Shown: piece by piece, positions 59,024 through 64,000 of the stretch | Layout of the letters: each line of letters opens with the position of its first letter | How positions within the stretch are numbered: position 1 is the stretch's first letter | Assembly: GCA_002482005.1 (NCBI GenBank) | Contig: DLFD01000064.1 | Span: 1 to 64,000, forward strand | Length of the DNA stretch: 64,000 nucleotides | Source of the DNA: Lachnospiraceae bacterium UBA7729 | Lineage (GTDB): Bacteria > Bacillota > Clostridia > Lachnospirales > Lachnospiraceae | Direction of reading: 5' to 3' | Notes under the pieces: generated by a model | What the model was told of the DNA's origin: nothing | Seen by the model: only the letters and a program-made list of their open reading frames with translations | Database searches by the model: none | Program-made: the position numbers and the translations under genes

Positions 59024-59878
59024 ATGTTGAATCAGTATTCCAGAACACAGCTCCTTATCGGAAAAGCGTCTATGGACAAGCTGGCCGGATCCACGGTTGC
59101 CGTCTTCGGTATCGGCGGTGTAGGCGGCTATGTCTGTGAAGCCCTCATAAGATCGGGAGTGAACCATTTTGTTCTGATCGACGATGACAGGGTATGCCTG
59201 ACGAACCTCAACAGACAGATCCATGCTCTGCGGAGTACTGTCGGGAAGTACAAGGCAGAAGTGATGCGGGACCGCATGCTGGATATCGATCCGAAAGCAG
59301 ACATCCGGATCATCAAGAGCTTCTATCTTCCGGAGAACGCGGACCAGATCGATTTCGGGGAATTCGATTACATCGCGGACTGTGTCGACACAGTTACCGC
59401 AAAACTTGAGATCATCACAAGGGCGAAGAAGGAAGGAATCCCTGTGATCAGCTGCATGGGTGCTGGCAACCATCTGGATCCGACTTCCTTTAAGATCGAC
59501 GATATCTATCACACCCAGATGTGCCCGCTCGCGAAGGTCATGCGCCATGAGCTGAAGAAGAGGGGCATCCGTAAGCTGAAGGTCGTCTACTCGACCGAGA
59601 AGCCGGTGAGACCGCTGGAAGATATGAGCATCAGCTGCAGGACCCACTGCATCTGTCCTCCGGGAACCGTCCACAAGTGCACAGACCGCAGAGACATTCC
59701 GGGCTCTATCGCATTCGGACCGTCGGTGGCAGGACTCTTCATGGCATCTGAGATTCTGAAGGATCTGTGCTCGGAAGAACTGAAGGAAGCAGACAAGGAA
59801 AGAGAAGTCTACCAGGAGCGTGACAGGAACATCCGCCGGATCGCAAGGGAAGAGAAAGAAAAGATGGCAAAAGTCTGA
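59024..59878 (+). CDS. tcdA: tRNA threonylcarbamoyladenosine dehydratase TcdA
   Basis: TcdA converts t6A to cyclic t6A at position 37 of tRNAs that read ANN codons, using ATP. The 284-residue protein belongs to the ThiF/E1-like family: FGIGGVGGYVCEALIRSG (about residues 29-46), DDDRVCLTNLNRQIHAL, and the AGNHLDPTSFKIDDIYHTQ motif. The GAGNHLDP sequence and the later DPLAK-like PLAKVMRHELKK distinguish it from thiamine and molybdopterin enzymes. AAGGAAAG precedes the ATG. A hairpin follows. Confidence 0.9.
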   Translation: MLNQYSRTQLLIGKASMDKLAGSTVAVFGIGGVGGYVCEALIRSGVNHFVLIDDDRVCLTNLNRQIHALRSTVGKYKAEVMRDRMLDIDPKADIRIIKSFYLPENADQIDFGEFDYIADCVDTVTAKLEIITRAKKEGIPVISCMGAGNHLDPTSFKIDDIYHTQMCPLAKVMRHELKKRGIRKLKVVYSTEKPVRPLEDMSISCRTHCICPPGTVHKCTDRRDIPGSIAFGPSVAGLFMASEILKDLCSEELKEADKEREVYQERDRNIRRIAREEKEKMAKV

Positions 59879-59906
59879 CGGATCCTATATCAGATAACGG
59901 TGTGGT

Positions 59907-59983
59907 AAAGGGCCGCCGCATGACAAAGCATCCAGGGATCAGGGAACAGAGATCAGGAATGCTTCGTCATGCGGCGGCCTTTC
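59907..59983. terminator. Large hairpin between tcdA and tRNA-Gly
   Basis: GCCGCCGCATGAC pairs with GTCATGCGGCGGC (13 bp) and continues with about six further pairs. CCTTTCC follows. It lies between the convergent tcdA and tRNA-Gly genes and probably acts on both. Confidence 0.65.
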
Positions 59984-59996
59984 CGCGCATAAAAAA

Positions 59997-60067
<71 letters not shown>

Positions 60068-60097
60068 ATGGATGATCTTTTGAAGTTTGCAAAGAGA

Positions 60098-60126
60098 ATG
60101 ATACCACATCCGGAGGAGGATGTAAA
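60098..60126 (-). promoter_or_regulatory. Promoter of tRNA-Gly
   Basis: On the minus strand TTTACA (60126-60121) and TATCAT (60103-60098) are separated by 17 bases with TGG before the -10, the same pattern as the lactonase promoter. Confidence 0.7.
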
Positions 60127-60176
60127 CAAAAACATCAGGATTTGAACAGGAGATTTTCTCAGTCCAGATCCTGATG
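60124..60176 (-). terminator. Terminator after mgtE
   Basis: On the minus strand CATCAGGAT pairs with ATCCTGATG (9 bp) and a run of T residues follows. The run abuts the -35 of the tRNA-Gly promoter. Confidence 0.75.
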
Positions 60177-60199
60177 CGGAATTCACGGAGAATCTTCTT

Positions 60200-61540
60200 T
60201 TACAACAGGTGCGGCATCGCGATGGTTGCGAGCCCGAGCAGGAAGAAGAATCCAAGGCAGTCCGTCACGGTCGTGACGAACACGGACGAAGCAATCGCCG
60301 GGTCGATGTGCAGCTTTTCAAGGATGATCGGGATCAGGTAGCCAGCCAGGGCAGCGGCCAGCATATTCATGATCATCGCCAACCCGGTGATCAGTCCGAA
60401 CCAGGGGTTCATGTCATAGAAGAGGGCGATCACCGACACCAAGGCTCCTATTACAAAGCCGTTGATCAGTCCGGTCGCGGTCTCCTTGAAGAGGATCTTC
60501 AGGCCATTGTCCTTGTCGATCTCTCCGAGGGAGAGGGCACGGACGACGATAGTAAGAGACTGGGTCCCGGCATTCCCGCCCATCCCGGAGATGATGGTCA
60601 TGACCGCCGAGAGTGCGACGATCTGCGAGATCGTTCCGTCAAAGTGGGCGATGACTGACGAAGCCAGAAGGGCGGTCGCCAGATTGACGATCAGCCAGGG
60701 GAGCCGGGAACGGACGGCATCTTTGACCGGTCCGTCGATCTTCTCTTCCTTGGTGATACCGCCCATGTGGTGGATGTCTTCGGTGGCTTCCTCATTGATG
60801 ACATCAATGACGTCATCGACAGTAACGATACCGACCATCTTTCCTGCTTCATCCACGACCGGGAGGGCACCGAATCCGTACCTGGTGAAGACCTGGGCGA
60901 CATGTTCCTGGTCCTCATCGGTCTTTACCGATATGACGCTGTCGTTCATGATCTCCGAGATCAGGGTATCAAACGGCGCCATGACCAGGTCGCGGAGGGA
61001 CACAACGCCTACCAGCTTATAGGTCTTCTTGTCCACTACATACATGTAATAGGAAGTTTCCGCATTGACTTCCGTCTTGAGATAGTTCAGAGCGCGCATG
61101 ACCGTGTTCGAAGCATAGATGGCGATGAACTGGGTGGTCATGATACCGCCGGCAGTGTCCTCGTCGTACTTCAGCAGCTTGGCGACATCGGTCTTCGTAC
61201 GGCCACGCAGAAGCGACTTGATGACGGCATCCTTGTTGTCGTCTTCCAGCTCCTGGATCAGGTCGGCGATCTCATCGACGGACATCCGGTTCAGGACGGA
61301 ACCGATGCGGCCAGGGTCGATCACCTTCAGGATCTTGTACTTATCATCATCATCTGCTTCATCGATAACATCTGCAAGATAGTCGTCCGGGAGAACGAGC
61401 AGATATCTGTAGTTCTCTTCGCCGATATCCTGGACAGCCTGGAGCACATCGGCCGGGTGCGTCTCATCGGCCAGTCTCTGTATGTTATCGGGGATGCCGC
61501 TGGTCAGGAGACCGAATATCTCGTTGTAATTTGCTTCCAT
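60200..61540 (-). CDS. mgtE: Magnesium transporter MgtE
   Basis: MgtE is a magnesium-gated channel. The 446-residue protein has a cytoplasmic N domain (to about residue 130, with the ALLRG-like SLLRGRTKTDVAKLL), two CBS domains (about 135-260, with VYASNTVMRAL-like and VVDEAGKMVGIVTVDDV), and a five-helix membrane region (about 285-446). TGMGGNAGTQS-type sequence ISGMGGNAGTQSLTIVVRAL is the MgtE pore motif. The start at 61540 is consistent with the family. No M-box riboswitch is seen in the short upstream gap. Confidence 0.94.
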   Translation of the reverse strand: MEANYNEIFGLLTSGIPDNIQRLADETHPADVLQAVQDIGEENYRYLLVLPDDYLADVIDEADDDDKYKILKVIDPGRIGSVLNRMSVDEIADLIQELEDDNKDAVIKSLLRGRTKTDVAKLLKYDEDTAGGIMTTQFIAIYASNTVMRALNYLKTEVNAETSYYMYVVDKKTYKLVGVVSLRDLVMAPFDTLISEIMNDSVISVKTDEDQEHVAQVFTRYGFGALPVVDEAGKMVGIVTVDDVIDVINEEATEDIHHMGGITKEEKIDGPVKDAVRSRLPWLIVNLATALLASSVIAHFDGTISQIVALSAVMTIISGMGGNAGTQSLTIVVRALSLGEIDKDNGLKILFKETATGLINGFVIGALVSVIALFYDMNPWFGLITGLAMIMNMLAAALAGYLIPIILEKLHIDPAIASSVFVTTVTDCLGFFFLLGLATIAMPHLL

Positions 61541-61636
61541 GACGTCACCTCCTCCGGGCTTCTAAGCTATAACCCATCTATCATATCACGGAAGGAGGCG
61601 GAATGGTATCACCGCACTGCGGATTCAGGTCATGTT

Positions 61637-63244
61637 TCAGAAATTGATCCGGATATCGCGGTAGGCATCTTCCGTCAGCCAGACACTGACGTATCCGCCA
61701 TGGACATGGAAGGTCCCGCCGCCTTTTTCGTCGAGCACTACAGGTTCATCATGTCTTCCGAGAGCATCATAAAACCTTGCCCCTGCGTATGATCCTCCCA
61801 CGATCATGTACTTTGTGCCTTCTTCTGCGGAAGTCGCCAGAACGGCGAGCCCGGAACTTTTATGTTCTGCGTCACCGCTCCTGGTGAAGCCGACGATGGA
61901 GTGATGGTCAAAATAGTCAGTCTGCTGACCGTAGGCGTAGCGGGAGCGGATCGCGATTAGTTTTCTGAGATCAAGGATCGGGGACTCGTTTGCGTGTTCC
62001 ACTCCATAGTAGTCTCCGTAGAAGACACAGGGGATCCCATCTTTCCGAAGCAGGATCATGGAGTAGGCGATCGGCTTGAACCATTCCGGAATGTAGCTTT
62101 CCAGCGCCTGTCCCGGTTCCGTATCATGGTTGTCCACGAAGGTGCAGGCACATTCCGGCCGCTCCTTCACCAGAGTATGATTGAAGAGACCACCCATGTC
62201 GAAGCCGCGGCTGTCCCTTGCCGCGTTCAGGAAAGCATAGTGGAGCGGAACATCGAAGAGGGTCAGCGGGGTGCCTTCCTTAAGCTCAGGTTCGGTCCCG
62301 TCCTGCGGCATGCCGCTTTCAGGGACAGCGGGACCGTCATCTGTATCGGCCGATGCACCGGACTTTTCTGCCTTCTCTGTTCTGCACAGCGTCTTCTCCG
62401 GTCTGCCGCTGACGACAACGTCGAGATAGTGCAGCAGTTTCCCAAGGTCGCCGCTCCAGTACTCGCCGACCGCGAAGAAGTCCCGGCCCTGTTCCTGACG
62501 CATCTCAAGGAGCCATCTGCGGTAGAAGTCGAAGCTTATATGCTTGACGGCATCGAGCCTTAGCCCGTCCGGCTTTACAGTCCTGAAATACCAGCTTCCC
62601 CAGTCAAGGAGGGCCTGATAAGTGTCCGGGTCGTCTGTGTCAAGATCCACACCCATGAGATAGTCGAAATTGACGTTTTCGGAATCGGTCTCCTGGTTCC
62701 ACTTCTTTCCCTCAAAAAGATAGATCCCCTTGTCTCCTGTTGCCTGGTCATAGTCGGTACCGGAGAAATTCTCCTTGCTCCAGGTATGCTTCGAGTACTT
62801 CCCGTTTCGCCCTGGAAATGTGAATCTGGTCCATACTTCGATCTCGTGAGGACCGCTGATCTGCTCTTCACGGTCGGCGGGATGGGTATCGACAGCGGTT
62901 ATCTTCTCGGTCTCATCGGCACCCATCATCTGGTTGAAGACGATGTCCGCGTAAACCTCAAGGCCTTCCTCATGGAGCGCCTTCACCGCAGAGAGATACT
63001 CCTCCATGGTGCCGTACTTGGTGCGGATACTGCCTTTCTGGTCGAATTCTCCGAGGTCGTACATATCATAAACATCGTAGCCGACCGACTTCCCGCCGCC
63101 TGCGCCTTTATAGGCAGGCGGAAGCCAGACGGAAGTGATCCCCGTCTTTTTCAGGTCTGCTGCCTGAGCTCTGACCTTCTGCCAGAGACTGCCGTCAGAC
63201 GGCAGATACCATTCGAAATACTGGATGATCGTTTTATTGTCCAT
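61637..63244 (-). CDS. Cytoplasmic alpha-amylase, GH13, with insertion
   Basis: The 535-residue protein resembles the liquefying-type alpha-amylases of Bacillus but has no signal peptide, so it acts inside the cell. Catalytic residues are Asp231 (GLRLDAVKH), Glu261 (VGEYW) and the later Asp in VDNHD. The calcium and maltose regions are recognisable. Two oddities: region I reads DIVFNQMMGADETE, with Gln105 in place of the usual His of the DVVxNH motif, and about 45-50 extra residues (about 278-326) are inserted before FDVPLHYAF. The second insert is rich in Glu, Asp, Pro and Ser. Activity is likely, but should be tested because of the His change. Confidence 0.88.
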   Translation of the reverse strand: MDNKTIIQYFEWYLPSDGSLWQKVRAQAADLKKTGITSVWLPPAYKGAGGGKSVGYDVYDMYDLGEFDQKGSIRTKYGTMEEYLSAVKALHEEGLEVYADIVFNQMMGADETEKITAVDTHPADREEQISGPHEIEVWTRFTFPGRNGKYSKHTWSKENFSGTDYDQATGDKGIYLFEGKKWNQETDSENVNFDYLMGVDLDTDDPDTYQALLDWGSWYFRTVKPDGLRLDAVKHISFDFYRRWLLEMRQEQGRDFFAVGEYWSGDLGKLLHYLDVVVSGRPEKTLCRTEKAEKSGASADTDDGPAVPESGMPQDGTEPELKEGTPLTLFDVPLHYAFLNAARDSRGFDMGGLFNHTLVKERPECACTFVDNHDTEPGQALESYIPEWFKPIAYSMILLRKDGIPCVFYGDYYGVEHANESPILDLRKLIAIRSRYAYGQQTDYFDHHSIVGFTRSGDAEHKSSGLAVLATSAEEGTKYMIVGGSYAGARFYDALGRHDEPVVLDEKGGGTFHVHGGYVSVWLTEDAYRDIRINF

Positions 63245-63302
63245 AGTATGCTTCCTCCTTTTTTCTCAGGAATGTCAGAAACCATACAGCAAGGCGGCAC
63301 AT

Positions 63303-63332
63303 TTGTCAAATTGTGAGCTGGTGCGGTATACT
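63303..63332 (+). promoter_or_regulatory. Promoter of the anti-sigma-like gene
   Basis: TTGTCA at 63303-63308 and TATACT at 63327-63332 are separated by 18 bases. It lies 49 bases upstream of the start codon. Confidence 0.6.
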
Positions 63333-63380
63333 AAACTGATATCTGAAAATGCAGAAAGGCACAGAGACTGAGGAGCCCTG

Positions 63381-64000
63381 ATGGATTGCATAAAGGTTCA
63401 GAAGCTGATCAGGCCATACCTCGAGGGACAGCTTTCCGACCGGGAACTGGAAGAGTTCCTGAACCATGTGGAGAACTGCCGTGAATGTCATGATGAACTG
63501 GAGATCTATTTTTCCATCTATCAGACGCTTGGGGATGAGGATGATGACGGTGATTACAACTTCACACGGAAGCTGGAGCAGCAGCTGAAAAGGTCGCGGG
63601 ATTACCTGAGACGGAGACATATCTGGAAGTCGCTGCGGATCCTGGCGGCTGCGGTCGCGGAAGCGTTCTTTTTGGCTGCCGCTTCCGGCCTTCTCAGAGG
63701 CAGCATCGAAGACTGGAGGGAACGTCTGCGCGTTGAAGAAGATTCTGAGGCGGCGACAGAGACGGAAAGCCTTCAAGGAGCAGTGATCAGGCAAAGGGAG
63801 ACGGAAGGTCTGCTGGAAGCAGACAGTCCGGAGGAGACGGAAAGCCTTCAAGGAGCAGTGATCAGGCAGAGGGAGACAGAAAGCCTGCCGGAAGCAGACA
63901 GTCCGGAGGAGACGGAAAGCCTTCAAGGAGCAGTGATCAGGCAAAGGGAGACAGAAGGACTGCCGGAAGCGGCAGGCGCCGGGCAGGAGGAGTCGGAGGA
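63381..64000 (+). CDS. Anti-sigma-factor-like protein with zf-HC2 domain (partial)
   Basis: The gene runs off the window after 206 codons. The N-terminus MDCIKVQKLIRPYLEGQLSD leads into a zinc-binding motif HVENCRECHD (His29, Cys33, Cys36), the HxxxCxxC of anti-sigma factors. A membrane-like segment lies at about residues 86-104. After it, a Glu-rich region contains a 25-residue tandem repeat. No sigma factor gene precedes it, which is unusual because anti-sigma genes usually follow the sigma gene. It may be orphan or control a distant one. GAGGAG precedes the ATG. Confidence 0.82.
   Translation, partial: MDCIKVQKLIRPYLEGQLSDRELEEFLNHVENCRECHDELEIYFSIYQTLGDEDDDGDYNFTRKLEQQLKRSRDYLRRRHIWKSLRILAAAVAEAFFLAAASGLLRGSIEDWRERLRVEEDSEAATETESLQGAVIRQRETEGLLEADSPEETESLQGAVIRQRETESLPEADSPEETESLQGAVIRQRETEGLPEAAGAGQEESE
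63759..63972. repeat. 75-bp in-frame tandem repeats in the anti-sigma-like gene
   Basis: The units begin at 63759, 63834 and 63909, each coding for 25 residues starting ETESLQGAVIRQRETE. The third is cut by divergence near 63972. Base changes between units are few, so the array is young. Confidence 0.93.

Noticed and set aside
63306..63944. A minus-strand frame with three repeats of PDHCSLKAFRL
   Set aside because: It is the reverse reading of the 75-bp repeat of the anti-sigma-like gene and lacks a ribosome site.

Overview
The window looks like chromosomal DNA of a Gram-positive Clostridia bacterium, most likely a member of the Lachnospiraceae. This is inferred from gene content (DUF5688 and DUF5662 proteins, a DUF512 radical-SAM protein next to der, an LtaS-type polymerase, the rplS-lepB-rbgA-rnhB order, a THF riboswitch), strong AGGAGG-type ribosome binding sites, and TTGACA/TATAAT promoters often with a TG extension. 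I see no insertion sequence, prophage, integrase or CRISPR array. Nearly all of it is ordinary core and metabolic DNA.

Layout. 1-3000: a small unknown gene, hisH, hisF and ung. 3200-5450: DUF5688 protein, tRNA-Arg(CCG), SH3-domain protein. 5600-9300: rluF, ligA and an acetyl-CoA-type metA. 9360-11400: a CobW-like GTPase without its CxCC motif, a C39-like peptidase, a tandem-repeat array and a tiny Cys-rich protein. 11510-12260: THF riboswitch and folT. 12500-15270: a GH13 protein that appears to have lost its catalytic residues, and a DUF5662 protein. 15264-19400: LysR regulator divergent from metNI and metQ. 19650-21410: TetR regulator and an RluA-type pseudouridine synthase. 21580-26270: xre/cupin-potABCD polyamine operon on the minus strand. 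26450-28760: lactonase and aroC. 28930-35740: rhomboid-like protein, LtaS-like polymerase, lacZ and a small unknown. 35860-40720: rplS-lepB-rbgA-lepB2-rnhB-yraN-pgeF. 40850-45680: prs (minus), DUF512 protein, der, plsY. 45870-48830: a three-gene ABC importer of the TrpX type. 49070-51490: metF-fchA-folD. 51570-57270: patatin-like protein, gdhA, a GH73 amidase-like wall protein and a vWA protein. 57360-64000: PIN/NYN-like protein, tcdA, tRNA-Gly(CCC), mgtE, alpha-amylase and a truncated anti-sigma-factor-like gene.

How the genes work together. One-carbon and methionine metabolism recur: metA, metNIQ, folT under a THF riboswitch, and metF-fchA-folD. FolD lacks the residues of the cyclohydrolase site while FchA, a separate cyclohydrolase, sits directly upstream, which suggests split activities. 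Envelope genes (LtaS-like, PlsY, PgeF, SH3 protein, GH73 protein, signal peptidases) are spread through the window. Polyamine uptake is under a cupin-type repressor in the same operon.

The most interesting points are several apparent pseudo-enzymes (GH13 protein, second signal peptidase with Lys to Arg, rhomboid-like protein), the FolD/FchA partition, the unusual GTPase-C39-Cys-rich cluster beside a Shine-Dalgarno-like repeat array, and several families of short repeats placed at gene starts. I did not find a clear new defence or mobile system.
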